Shown here: positions 24,410-32,561 of the stretch, one piece after another
Numbering within the stretch: position 1 is the stretch's first letter
Layout of the letters: each line of letters starts with the position of its first letter
Origin: Clostridium sp.
Lineage (GTDB): Bacteria > Bacillota > Clostridia > Lachnospirales > Lachnospiraceae
Assembly (NCBI GenBank): GCA_023663815.1
Contig: JAMPGS010000004.1
Span: forward strand, 1-50,724
Direction: 5' to 3'
Length of the DNA stretch: 50,724 bases
Program-made: the position numbers and the translations under genes
The notes under the pieces: generated by a model
What the model was told of the DNA's origin: nothing
Seen by the model: the letters and a program-made list of their open reading frames with translations, nothing else
The model's database searches: none

Positions 24410-25327
24410 GTGAATAAAAAATATAAAAAAAGTACTAGACAGCTAAAAGACGAGAGATTTGGATTTTTAATGGCTCTCCCTTCTATGGTATTGCTAGCGC
24501 TCCTGTTTGTATTTCCCATTATATATTCATTTGGCGCCAGTTTTACCAACTACAAGCTGGTAGGCGCGGACCTTAAATTTGTTGCATTGGATAATTATAT
24601 AAAAGCGTTTACGGATGCAAATTTCTGGAGCTCTGTGCGGATTACGCTGGTGATTACCGTGGGGGCTTTGGTTGTTGAATTTTTCTTTGCGATGCTTTTG
24701 TCGGGGCTGATTGTCAATATTAAAAAGGGACAGGGAATTTTAAAGACGATTTACCTGATTCCCATGATGGTAGCGCCGACGGTAGCCGGTCTTTTATTCC
24801 GTTTTATGTTAAACGATGATTTTGGACTGCTGAATGTAATATTGAAATCTTTGGGCGTTATATCGTCCAACATTCATTGGCTGACGGACAGTAAAATTGC
24901 AATAATCAGCATTATGTATGTGGATTCATGGGCGATGATTCCTTTTGTTTTTCTTTTGCTGTACACGGGTCTTTCTTCCGTATCGGAGGATGTTGTTGAA
25001 TCGGGAAAGATTGACGGCGCAAGCAAATTGCAGATTTTCTTTAGAATTCAAATGCCGATTATCAAGCCCACCGTTATAATTGCGCTGGTAATTAGGTTTA
25101 TGGATGTATTTAGGATTTTCGATTCCATTTATGTGTTGACAAAGGGAGGGCCGGGAAAAGCCACGGAGTCCTTATCTTTGCTGATTTATAGAACCAACTG
25201 GAATAAATATAATGTGGGCTACGCTTCGGCTATGTCCTATATTATGCTGGTATTTATGGTGGTAGTCGCTTTGTTAATTCAGTATATAGGAAGAGACAAG
25301 GACACAATCAAACGGCGGAAAGGATAG
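24410..25327 (+). CDS. ABC sugar importer 2, MalF-type permease
   Basis: A 305-residue permease starting with GTG at 24410 after GAGGA. The first membrane segment is MALPSMVLLALLFVFPIIYS. The EAA loop reads VESGKIDGASKLQIFFRIQMPIIKP with the conserved Asp-Gly-Ala. The LTKGGPGKATE periplasmic-side motif is typical of sugar permeases. It is coupled to the next permease by a 4-bp gap. No ATPase gene is present in the operon. Confidence 0.9.
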   Translation: MNKKYKKSTRQLKDERFGFLMALPSMVLLALLFVFPIIYSFGASFTNYKLVGADLKFVALDNYIKAFTDANFWSSVRITLVITVGALVVEFFFAMLLSGLIVNIKKGQGILKTIYLIPMMVAPTVAGLLFRFMLNDDFGLLNVILKSLGVISSNIHWLTDSKIAIISIMYVDSWAMIPFVFLLLYTGLSSVSEDVVESGKIDGASKLQIFFRIQMPIIKPTVIIALVIRFMDVFRIFDSIYVLTKGGPGKATESLSLLIYRTNWNKYNVGYASAMSYIMLVFMVVVALLIQYIGRDKDTIKRRKG

Positions 25328-25331
25328 GGCT

Positions 25332-26153
25332 ATGAGTATACGAAAAGTGCGTACCTTTATCATATATTTTATTTTATGTGCGGCGATTATATTTATTTTG
25401 CTTCCCATTGTATGGCTGATAATTACTTCCTTCAAGCCAAGGGGAGAAATTTATATGGCGACCCTGCCCAGCAAGTGGGTGCTGAGCTCTTATGTGGAGC
25501 TGTTGGAAAATTTTTCTTTTGACCTGTATTTTGGAAATTCCATGATTGTAGCGGGCGTTACCACGGTTTTGGTATGCTTTATCAGCATACCGGCGGCTTA
25601 TGGCTTTACCATGTACGGTTTTCCGGGAAGCCGGAGTATTTTTAAGGGCTGTGTATTTTTGAGAATGTTCCCTTTTATCACCCTGTTGATTCCGCTGTAT
25701 ATTTATATTTCAAAGCTGGGAATCATGAACACAAAGCTGGCGCTGATTATAGCGGACACCACCTTTAACCTGCCTATGAGCCTTTGGATTATGGAGGCCT
25801 GCTTCGAGGGGATGCCAAGGGAACTGGTGGACGCGGCGGAGATTGACGGAGCTTCAAGAATGAAAACCTTTTTGCAGGTAATTATTCCCATTGCAAAGCC
25901 CTCCATTGCCACAGTGGTAATTTTAACGTTCTTAAATGCGTGGAATGAATTTATGTTTGCGTTTATCAGTACCTCCAGCGAGAAAGCAAAGACAATTACC
26001 GTCGGTATGACCATGCTTACTCAGGAGAAAGGCGTTCGGTGGGATTTGATGGCGGCGGCGGGTTCGCTGTATATTATTCCCATGCTGATTATTGTGGTTA
26101 TTTTCCAGAAGTCTATCGTGCGAGGCATGACGCTGGGCTCGGTGAAAGGTTAA
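25332..26153 (+). CDS. ABC sugar importer 2, MalG-type permease
   Basis: A 273-residue permease with about six hydrophobic segments. The EAA loop is VDAAEIDGASRMKTFLQVIIPIAKP and the downstream FLNAWNEFMFA motif is characteristic of MalG-type subunits. It forms the channel with the gene at 24410. A Gfo/Idh gene follows after 21 bp, so transport and metabolism are transcribed together. Confidence 0.9.
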   Translation: MSIRKVRTFIIYFILCAAIIFILLPIVWLIITSFKPRGEIYMATLPSKWVLSSYVELLENFSFDLYFGNSMIVAGVTTVLVCFISIPAAYGFTMYGFPGSRSIFKGCVFLRMFPFITLLIPLYIYISKLGIMNTKLALIIADTTFNLPMSLWIMEACFEGMPRELVDAAEIDGASRMKTFLQVIIPIAKPSIATVVILTFLNAWNEFMFAFISTSSEKAKTITVGMTMLTQEKGVRWDLMAAAGSLYIIPMLIIVVIFQKSIVRGMTLGSVKG

Positions 26154-26174
26154 GAGAAAATAGGAGGAAATGAA

Positions 26175-27152
26175 ATGAAGGTTGGTTTTTTAGGGGCGGG
26201 CGCTTTTGCATCGAATATGGCTCATACCATGTTTAACATGCGAGATACGGTGGAGCTGTACGCGGTTGCGGCAAGGGATTTGGAGCGCGCAAAGCAGTTT
26301 GGGGATAAGTATGGCTTTCAAAAGGCCTATGGAAGCTATGAGGATATGCTAAACGACGATGAGGTGGAGCTGGTTTATATTTGTACCGCTATCGCCCTGC
26401 ATTACGAGCATATTAAAATGTGTCTGGCCCATGGTAAGCATGTCCTGTGCGAAAAGGGCTTTGTGCTGAATCAAAAGCAGGCGGCGGAGGTCCTTGAGAT
26501 TGCGGAGAAAAAGAATCTGCTTTTGACGGAGGCAATCTGGACAAGATATATGCCCAGCCGCAAGATGATTGACGAGATTTTAGATTCCGGCATTATCGGA
26601 AACGCTACTTCACTGTGCGCAAATCTTGGGTATTCCCTGGCGCATATTGAAAGGCTGCAGGACATTGCCCTTGGGGGCGGCGTGGTTTTGGATTTGACGA
26701 TTTATACCTTAAACTTTGCGTGTATGGCCTTTAAGGAAAAAGTGACGGATATCCACGCGGTATGCACAAAAACGCCGCGGGGCGTGGACGGACAGGACTG
26801 CGTAACGCTTGTGTTTGAAAATGGAAAAATCGCGAATTTATTCAGCTCCTTTGTGGTGCAGACCGATAGGAGGGGCGTAATATACGGCGATAAGGGCTAC
26901 ATAGAGATTCAAAACATCAACAACTGCGAAAAGATTACCGTTTATAATTTGGAGCGGGAGATTGTTTTGGAGAAGTTAGTGCCGCCGCAGATTACCGGCT
27001 TAGAGTACGAGGTGCTTTCCTGCGCAAAGGCGCTTAAGGAGGGCAGGATTGAATGTCCCGAAATGCCTCATGCGGAAACGCTGCGCATGATGGGGATTAT
27101 GGACGAAGTGCGGCGTCAGATGGATGTGGTATTTCCACAGGAGGAAAATTAA
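26175..27152 (+). CDS. Gfo/Idh/MocA dehydrogenase, dihydrodiol-dehydrogenase-like
   Basis: A 325-residue oxidoreductase. The Rossmann loop is FLGAGAFASNMAHT. The usual EKP motif is EKG here (CEKGFVLNQKQA), followed by LLTEAIWTRYMPS, a combination seen in the dihydrodiol-dehydrogenase-like branch. That branch includes sugar dehydrogenases such as glucose-fructose or xylose oxidoreductases. AGGAGG precedes the ATG. It is 2 bp before the GH105 gene and likely acts on the same imported sugar. Confidence 0.82.
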   Translation: MKVGFLGAGAFASNMAHTMFNMRDTVELYAVAARDLERAKQFGDKYGFQKAYGSYEDMLNDDEVELVYICTAIALHYEHIKMCLAHGKHVLCEKGFVLNQKQAAEVLEIAEKKNLLLTEAIWTRYMPSRKMIDEILDSGIIGNATSLCANLGYSLAHIERLQDIALGGGVVLDLTIYTLNFACMAFKEKVTDIHAVCTKTPRGVDGQDCVTLVFENGKIANLFSSFVVQTDRRGVIYGDKGYIEIQNINNCEKITVYNLEREIVLEKLVPPQITGLEYEVLSCAKALKEGRIECPEMPHAETLRMMGIMDEVRRQMDVVFPQEEN

Positions 27153-27154
27153 GG

Positions 27155-28240
27155 ATGGAAAACGCGGTAAAATTTGCAGAATATTTGATGAAAAAATATC
27201 CGAGAGCAGATTTATATCCCTATAGAAGCTGGACCTACCCACAGGGCTTTTTGCTGTGGGGGTTCATCCGTCTGTATGAAAAGACCGGGCGGGAGGATTT
27301 TTATAATTATATTCTGGCGTACTGCAGCGAGCACGTAAATGAAGAAGGAGACTTACTTGGATATACGGGCGTCAGCTTAGACGATATTATGACGGCTTCC
27401 GTCATTGTGTGGGCTTACTCGGTTACCAAGGAAGAAAAATACAGGATTGCGGCAAAAAAGGTGAGGGATACCTATGACACTTACCCAAGGAATCCAGACG
27501 GGGGCTTTTGGCACGGAAAAGACAGGCCCGGCGAGATGTGGGTGGACGGGCTGTTTATGGGTCTTATGTTCCTCACAAGATATGGGAAATATGTAGATGA
27601 CAGTAAATACTGTTTTGCGGAAACGGTGAAGCAGTTAAACGTTATTTTTGACAGGTGCAGGAAGGATAAGACGGGGCTTTTGTATCATGCCTACAGCGAG
27701 AAAGCGGAGGCGGTATGGGCAAATAAAATTACCGGCTGCTCCCCTGAGGTTTGGAGCGAGGGCCTTGGCTGGTACGCCATGATATTGCCGGAGACGCTGG
27801 CGCTGCTTCCTAAAGAATATCCGGGGAGGGAATCCCTTGTATTTCAATTAAAGAGCCTGTGCGCCGATTTGTTAAAGGTGCAGGACGAGGGCTGCGGGCT
27901 TTGGTATCAGGTTGTGGATAAGCCGGGCTTTCCGAGGAATTTCCACGATACGTCGGGGAGCGCTATGTTCCTGTATTCCATCAAAAAGTCTCTGGATATG
28001 GGATTGATTGACGGGAAAGAATACCAGGAGGCCGTTAAAAAGGCTTACGCCGGAATTTTATCAAAATGCGTTGCCGGGCTGGATGGCGGGTATCATGTTC
28101 TCGATGCCTGCAACGGGCTTTGCGTGCAGAAAAACTATGATATTTATGTGGATTACACAAGGACAACGGACGCCCAAGAAGCGGTGGTGGCGGTTTTGTG
28201 GGCGCTGACCGCCGTAGAGATGGGGACGGATAGGTTATAA
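27155..28240 (+). CDS. GH105 unsaturated rhamnogalacturonyl hydrolase-like
   Basis: A 361-residue cytoplasmic (alpha/alpha)6-barrel hydrolase. The start at 27155 follows GGAGG inside the end of the previous gene; the open frame continues upstream to 27053 within that gene but without a ribosome site. The family signature GEMWVDGLFMGLMFL carries the catalytic Asp, and WSEGLGWYAM and NFHDTSGSAMF match YteR/YesR-type enzymes. These cleave terminal unsaturated galacturonic acid from rhamnogalacturonan disaccharides. It closes operon C and is followed by a terminator. Together with the gene at 7995, two unsaturated-uronyl hydrolases serve the locus. Confidence 0.85.
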   Translation: MENAVKFAEYLMKKYPRADLYPYRSWTYPQGFLLWGFIRLYEKTGREDFYNYILAYCSEHVNEEGDLLGYTGVSLDDIMTASVIVWAYSVTKEEKYRIAAKKVRDTYDTYPRNPDGGFWHGKDRPGEMWVDGLFMGLMFLTRYGKYVDDSKYCFAETVKQLNVIFDRCRKDKTGLLYHAYSEKAEAVWANKITGCSPEVWSEGLGWYAMILPETLALLPKEYPGRESLVFQLKSLCADLLKVQDEGCGLWYQVVDKPGFPRNFHDTSGSAMFLYSIKKSLDMGLIDGKEYQEAVKKAYAGILSKCVAGLDGGYHVLDACNGLCVQKNYDIYVDYTRTTDAQEAVVAVLWALTAVEMGTDRL

Positions 28241-28266
28241 TGAAAATTTGAATTTTATCCTAAATG

Positions 28267-28303
28267 CAGCGAGCAGGGAAATATCTTCCCTGCCCGCTTG
28301 CTG
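28267..28303. terminator. Bidirectional terminator
   Basis: GCAGGGAA (28273-28280) pairs with TTCCCTGC (28286-28293), extended by CAGCGAG/CTTGCTG with a bulge. It lies between the convergent GH105 and cupin isomerase genes. Confidence 0.75.
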
Positions 28304-28306
28304 TTA

Positions 28307-28888
28307 TTATTCCTTCCATCTGGGATTATCTACAACCTGAATTTTACCGTCTTTTTCGGTAATCAGCTTGTGATACCCTGTGGTTTCAATGGTTCCGTAG
28401 TCGTGACCGGCGTCCGCCGCAAAGGTGAAAAACATAACCAGAGGAACGGTCCCGGTGTTGACGGAGCGGTGGGCGTACCTTCTCGGCACATAAACCGCCT
28501 CGCCGGCTTTGAGAAAAATTTCTCTGGTATCGCCTTCGGGATTTTCAAGAACCATGCAGCCTTCCCCTGAGAGCGTGTAGTAAACCTCCGCGGTTTCCAG
28601 CATCGTATGGAAATGCCCCTTTGTCATGTAGTATTCCTGTCCGATTTTTCCCGGATATAAAATGGTAGTGCCGAAAGCTAAATCGCCCGCCCGTTCAGGG
28701 CAGCCCAGCTCATAAAATTCATAGATGAGAGGGTCCTCTTGGGCTAAAATTTTTTGCGCGGCCTCTCTGTCGTAAAACATATCAGCCATTTGGGAAAGGT
28801 ATCGTTTTGTGGTTTTAGCTCCTGTGGAAAAGCCGGTTGCTAAATTGAAATCAAGCATAAAGCCGGTATCCCAATTAAAAGAATTCAT
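28307..28888 (-). CDS. Cupin-type glucose-6-phosphate isomerase
   Basis: A 193-residue single-domain cupin of the phosphoglucose isomerase type best known from archaea and scattered bacteria. Metal-binding residues are visible in GHFHTMLETAEVYYTLSGEG (His, His, Glu) and VPRRYAHRSVN (the late His). The N-terminal YLSQMADMFYD segment is also typical. It interconverts glucose 6-phosphate and fructose 6-phosphate, or a related sugar phosphate. AAGGAGG precedes the ATG on the minus strand. It stands alone against the surrounding plus-strand genes. A KduI-like role was considered, but the sequence matches the isomerase pattern better. Confidence 0.8.
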   Translation of the reverse strand: MNSFNWDTGFMLDFNLATGFSTGAKTTKRYLSQMADMFYDREAAQKILAQEDPLIYEFYELGCPERAGDLAFGTTILYPGKIGQEYYMTKGHFHTMLETAEVYYTLSGEGCMVLENPEGDTREIFLKAGEAVYVPRRYAHRSVNTGTVPLVMFFTFAADAGHDYGTIETTGYHKLITEKDGKIQVVDNPRWKE

Positions 28889-29079
28889 TTTGCCACCTCC
28901 TTAATTTGATTGTTTGGCGGCAGATAATGAATTGCAAAACGCCGCCTATACATAAGACATTATATAATAACATAGCGATATTGTGATAAAGTAACGATAC
29001 CATATTAAACCGGTTTTGAAAAGGTTTTTTTAAAAAACTCTTTAAAAACTCATTAAAAAGAATATCTTTGAAAGAATAG

Positions 29080-29109
29080 TTGAAAAGAAAGAAATTACTA
29101 TGGTATAAT
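29080..29109 (+). promoter_or_regulatory. Promoter of the GntR gene
   Basis: TTGAAA (29080-29085) and TATAAT (29104-29109) have an 18-bp spacer. The in-frame ATG at 29108 overlaps the -10 box and so cannot be the start. Confidence 0.65.
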
Positions 29110-29146
29110 GTATCTACAAAAATCATTGTACTTGGAAAGGAGACGT

Positions 29147-29896
29147 ATGCTGTTCGATAACAAAAAGCTGGACAAGTCTGTTCCGATTCCTTTATATTTC
29201 CAGCTAAAGGAATTAATATTAAATGAAATTAAGATGGAAAACTACAAAGAAGGGGATGTGATTCCAACAGAAAACGAGATTAGCGAGGAATTTGAGATAA
29301 GCCGCACTACAGTCCGTCAGGCCATTACCGAGCTTGTTCAGGAAGGGTGGCTTTACCGGGTAAAGAGTAAGGGAACCTTTGTAACCCGCCCTAAAATCCC
29401 GCAGGACTTTTTGAGAAAGCTGGAATCCTTTCGGGAGCAGATGGAGCGTCTTGGAATGAAGCCCTCTACCCAACTGATAGAGCTGAAGCGGGAGAAGGCG
29501 GACGAGGAGGTTGCGGAGGCGCTCAATGTGTCGGTGGGGGAAGAGGTTATTTATCTTTTCCGCAAGCGTTTTGCAGACGGGCAGCCGATTGTCACCATAC
29601 ATACTTATCTTCCTTATGATAAGTGTTCGTTTATTATGGGACATGATTTGGAGCAGGAGTCGCTGTATGGAATTCTCGGACAGAAAGAGGACACAAAGAT
29701 ACTGAAGGTGAAAAGAAGGATAGAGGCCGTGGAGGCGGACGAGGAGGACGTGCAGCTTCTCGATATGGAAAAGGGCAAGCCCATTCAGTATTTTGTCACG
29801 GTGGGATACACGGCGGCCGACGTGCCCCTAGAATATTCCAGAGCAAGATATAGAGGAGACAGAAGCTCCTTTGAGATTGTGGTATTAACAGAATAA
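29147..29896 (+). CDS. GntR-family regulator with UTRA domain
   Basis: A 249-residue regulator. The start at 29147 follows AAAGGAG. The N-terminal winged helix reads PLYFQLKELILNEI, then PTENEISEEFEISRTTVRQA and KGTFV, the classic GntR pattern. The C-terminal UTRA effector domain is shown by EVIYLFRKRFADGQPIV and ending PLEYSRARYRGDR. UTRA-type repressors bind sugars or sugar phosphates. It lies between operons C and D and is the leading candidate to bind the palindrome shared by operons A, C and D. That link is inference. Confidence 0.88.
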   Translation: MLFDNKKLDKSVPIPLYFQLKELILNEIKMENYKEGDVIPTENEISEEFEISRTTVRQAITELVQEGWLYRVKSKGTFVTRPKIPQDFLRKLESFREQMERLGMKPSTQLIELKREKADEEVAEALNVSVGEEVIYLFRKRFADGQPIVTIHTYLPYDKCSFIMGHDLEQESLYGILGQKEDTKILKVKRRIEAVEADEEDVQLLDMEKGKPIQYFVTVGYTAADVPLEYSRARYRGDRSSFEIVVLTE

Positions 29897-29908
29897 GGTA
29901 AGAAGCAG

Positions 29909-29946
29909 GAACCGGCGTATTGCAGAGGGCATACGGCGGTTCTTTT
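29909..29946 (+). terminator. Terminator after the GntR gene
   Basis: GAACCGGCGTAT (29909-29920) pairs with ATACGGCGGTTC (29931-29942) with one mismatch, followed by TTTT. Confidence 0.75.
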
Positions 29947-29955
29947 GAATTTAGC

Positions 29956-29984
29956 TTGACTTACATATAATTGTATAATATAGT
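29956..29984 (+). promoter_or_regulatory. Promoter of the 30030 gene
   Basis: TTGACT (29956-29961) and TATAGT (29979-29984) have a 17-bp spacer. A GAAAGGAG ribosome site lies at the expected place before ATG 30030. Confidence 0.55.
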
Positions 29985-30029
29985 AGTAAATAATAGGAAA
30001 CAAAAATAAACGAAAGGAGAAAAGAATTT

Positions 30030-31370
30030 ATGAAAGCAAAAGCGGTATCGTTATACTTTGAAGGGAGAAATCCCCGCGAAGTGAAAGAATACGAGCAGCA
30101 GCTAGGCAGATTAAAGGGAATGTACGCGGATGAGGTTGAATTTATAGATTCTGTCTGCATAGGCAGCGAAATAAGTAAGGAAGCCGACATCGTGGTGATT
30201 CCCCAGCTGTTTGGAGCGGTGTTCAAGGAGCGGGAAAGGCTGGAAGCAATCGAAAAGCCGATGATGATTGTGACGTCGGAATTCGGAACGGTGGAAATGT
30301 GGGATTGGGAGATTGCGGCGTGGCTTCGGGACGAGTTAAAGCTGAACGTCTTTTTCCCCTACAATGTGGAGATTGCCAAGGTGATTTTCCGCTCGCTGGC
30401 GGCAAAGAAATTGATGAACGGCGGCGCGAAGTTTTTAATGTTTCAGGACGAGCCGGGGGAGGGGATGCAGGCGTATCTTTTCAAAAAGTTTTACTGGTGG
30501 GACGAAAGCTGCACGGAGCAGATGGAGCGCGCCTTTGGGGTGAAAATAATCTATAAGAGCTATAAGGAGCTGAACAGGAAAGCGGAGGCCATGGACAGCG
30601 CAAAGGCCAAGGCCTTGTGGGAGGAGAGGAAGGTTCCCTGTGAGAACGTCCCGGAGGAATGTATTTTAAAGGCGGTAAAGCTGTATATGGCAGTCAAGGA
30701 GACCATTGATGAAATAGGGGAGATACATGGGGTAGGCTGCAACTGCCTGAATGAATCCTTCCATTCCTGTACAACGCCGTGTTTAGCGTGGAATTGGATT
30801 TTTGAGTATGACCACATTATTTGGGCCTGCGAGGGCGATACCATTACCATGCTGAGCAAATTTATGATGTACTCCGCCTTGAAGCAGCCTATGATGATGA
30901 CGAATATTTATCCGTTTTTAATTGGAATGGCCGCCTTGAAGCATGAAAAAATCAATGAATTTCCTCAGATTGAGGATCCGGATAACCACGCTCTTGGAGT
31001 TCACTGCGGTTATTTTGGGTTTGCGCCTCAGAGCTTTTGCAGCAAATGGACGATGAAGCCCAAGGTGCTGGAGATTGTAAACGAGGACGCAATTGTAATC
31101 GACTGCGAGATGAAAAAGGGAAAAATAACCATGGCGAAGGTGCGCCCGGACATGAAGAAGATAACCATAATCGAGGCGGAAATAGAAGATTACGTTCAGT
31201 ATCCGGGAAGCGACTGCCGAAACGGCGCGCTGATTCGCTACAGAAACAACAGCGGCCACAAGGTAATGGAAAGCTTGTCCTCCCACCATGCAATTTTGAT
31301 TCAGGGCGACGTCACTCATCTTTTGGTGCAGATGGCGAGAGTTTACGGCATAGAATGGGAGATAATTTAA
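30030..31370 (+). CDS. L-fucose/L-arabinose isomerase-like protein
   Basis: A 446-residue cytoplasmic protein. The C-terminal half resembles the FucI/AraA isomerase fold: VGCNCLNESFHSCTTPCLAWNWIFE, then a CEGDTITMLSKF segment comparable to the CEGD metal-site region, then SSHHAILIQGD near the end. Family members interconvert aldoses and ketoses or act on sugar-like substrates. It is monocistronic between GntR and operon D and has its own promoter. The specific substrate, and whether it is an isomerase at all, are uncertain. The three-Cys CNC...C stretch near the active region is unusual. Confidence 0.5.
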   Translation: MKAKAVSLYFEGRNPREVKEYEQQLGRLKGMYADEVEFIDSVCIGSEISKEADIVVIPQLFGAVFKERERLEAIEKPMMIVTSEFGTVEMWDWEIAAWLRDELKLNVFFPYNVEIAKVIFRSLAAKKLMNGGAKFLMFQDEPGEGMQAYLFKKFYWWDESCTEQMERAFGVKIIYKSYKELNRKAEAMDSAKAKALWEERKVPCENVPEECILKAVKLYMAVKETIDEIGEIHGVGCNCLNESFHSCTTPCLAWNWIFEYDHIIWACEGDTITMLSKFMMYSALKQPMMMTNIYPFLIGMAALKHEKINEFPQIEDPDNHALGVHCGYFGFAPQSFCSKWTMKPKVLEIVNEDAIVIDCEMKKGKITMAKVRPDMKKITIIEAEIEDYVQYPGSDCRNGALIRYRNNSGHKVMESLSSHHAILIQGDVTHLLVQMARVYGIEWEII

Positions 31371-31374
31371 GGGT

Positions 31375-31458
31375 GAGTGTGCTGTGCGGAACCTTTTGAG
31401 TATACTTGCGAAATCTGCTGAGCATGTCGTGCAAAAACGGCTGAGTATACCGTGCAGA
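31375..31458 (+). repeat. Tandem array, about 23 bp
   Basis: Units start GAGTGT (31375), GAGTAT (31398), GAGCAT (31420) and GAGTAT (31443). Each is followed by a GTGCRGAAC-like segment, with periods of 23, 22 and 23 bp. The array fills the spacer after the isomerase-like gene and stops just before the operon D promoter. Confidence 0.6.
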
Positions 31459-31471
31459 ACTTATAAAAGTA

Positions 31472-31500
31472 TTGACAAGCAAAGTATCTTAATGTATCTT
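31472..31500 (+). promoter_or_regulatory. Promoter of operon D
   Basis: TTGACA (31472-31477) and TATCTT (31495-31500) are spaced by 17 bp. Operator site 2 begins 11 bp downstream. Confidence 0.65.
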
Positions 31501-31506
31501 ATATAC

Positions 31507-31531
31507 ATAACTATGTAATGACATAATAACT
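31507..31531. promoter_or_regulatory. Operator site 2 (ATGTARTGACATA family)
   Basis: TATGT-AATG-ACATA (31512-31525) within a 21-bp block that matches site 1 with one difference. It lies at the transcription start of operon D, the position expected for a repressor. Confidence 0.65.
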
Positions 31532-31552
31532 TAATAAAGCGGAGGTGAAAAA

Positions 31553-32542
31553 ATGCAGACACCAAGATTGTTTACTACATTACCGGAGTATATCTGTACG
31601 CCGGACGGCATGGAAATTGATAAGGAAGGGAATTTAATTCTTTCATGCCCCAATTATGCGGATGTTACAACCAGCGGCTGCGTTGTAAAAATCGACAAGA
31701 ATAAACAGATTACCAAGTGGTTCGACGTTCCGGTTCACCCGGAAACCGGCGTTGCCAGAAATATGGGCATTGCCTTTGATTCAGAGTGGAATCTGTATAT
31801 CTGCGATAATCAGGGCTGGTCCGAAGCGCCGGAGCTGATGTTTAAGGGAAGAGTGCTTAAGATTTCCTTTGACGAGGAGGGGAAGATTAAAAAGACGGTC
31901 GTTGTGGCGGACGGCATGGAGCATCCCAACGGGATACGGATTCGCGGAAAGTATATGTACCTTACCCAAAGCTATCTCACCAAGGTAAAAACGGAATCCG
32001 GGAAGCTGATGAGCTGTGTGTACCGTTTTGGTCTGGACGAGGAAAATATTCAAATTACCAACACGCTGGAGGATAAGCATATCTTTACGACGTTTATCAC
32101 GGAAAACCCGGACTGCCAGTACGGGGCGGACGGAATTGTTTTTGACAAAGAAGGCAACCTTTACGTCGGCAATTTTGGGGACGGCGAGGTAATTAAAATC
32201 ATCGTTGACGAAAACGGGGACTTTGTGGAGCAGTTTACTTACGCGAAGGACTGGTCGCAGCTAGAGAGCACCGACGGGATGATTTTTGATGAAAAGGGCA
32301 ACTTATACATTGCAGATTTTTGCGCGAACGCTATTGCAAAGGTATCGCCTGACGGCAAGGTTACGAGAATCGCCCAGAGCCCGGATTCAGACGGGTTAAA
32401 CGGGGAGCTTGACCAGCCGGGAGAGCCGATTATCTGGGAAGGAAAAATAATTGCTTCTTGTTTTGATTTGGTAACGGGACCGGGCAAGGTGAATACCGCC
32501 CATGAGATGCCGGCAACGATGTCGGAATTGGATTTAGAATAA
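31553..32542 (+). CDS. SMP-30/gluconolactonase-family lactonase
   Basis: A 329-residue beta-propeller of the SMP-30/LRE family. Repeated blades with DxxGNLxxxxx patterns are visible (DKEGNLILS, DSEWNLYIC, DKEGNLYVG, DEKGNLYIA). Metal-site residues are in DGMEI, GMEHPNGI and YGADGIVFD. The family hydrolyses sugar lactones to the open sugar acids. It has no signal peptide. It is the first gene of operon D, 19 bp before the kinase. The lactone may be produced by one of the nearby MDR or Gfo/Idh dehydrogenases. Exact substrate unknown. Confidence 0.85.
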   Translation: MQTPRLFTTLPEYICTPDGMEIDKEGNLILSCPNYADVTTSGCVVKIDKNKQITKWFDVPVHPETGVARNMGIAFDSEWNLYICDNQGWSEAPELMFKGRVLKISFDEEGKIKKTVVVADGMEHPNGIRIRGKYMYLTQSYLTKVKTESGKLMSCVYRFGLDEENIQITNTLEDKHIFTTFITENPDCQYGADGIVFDKEGNLYVGNFGDGEVIKIIVDENGDFVEQFTYAKDWSQLESTDGMIFDEKGNLYIADFCANAIAKVSPDGKVTRIAQSPDSDGLNGELDQPGEPIIWEGKIIASCFDLVTGPGKVNTAHEMPATMSELDLE

Positions 32543-32561
32543 GCGATTGGCAGGTGAAGCA

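Noticed and set aside
28307..28888. Cupin protein as KduI (uronate isomerase)
   Set aside because: The metal-site spacing and the N-terminal pattern fit cupin phosphoglucose isomerase better; KduI is longer and differs around the His motif.
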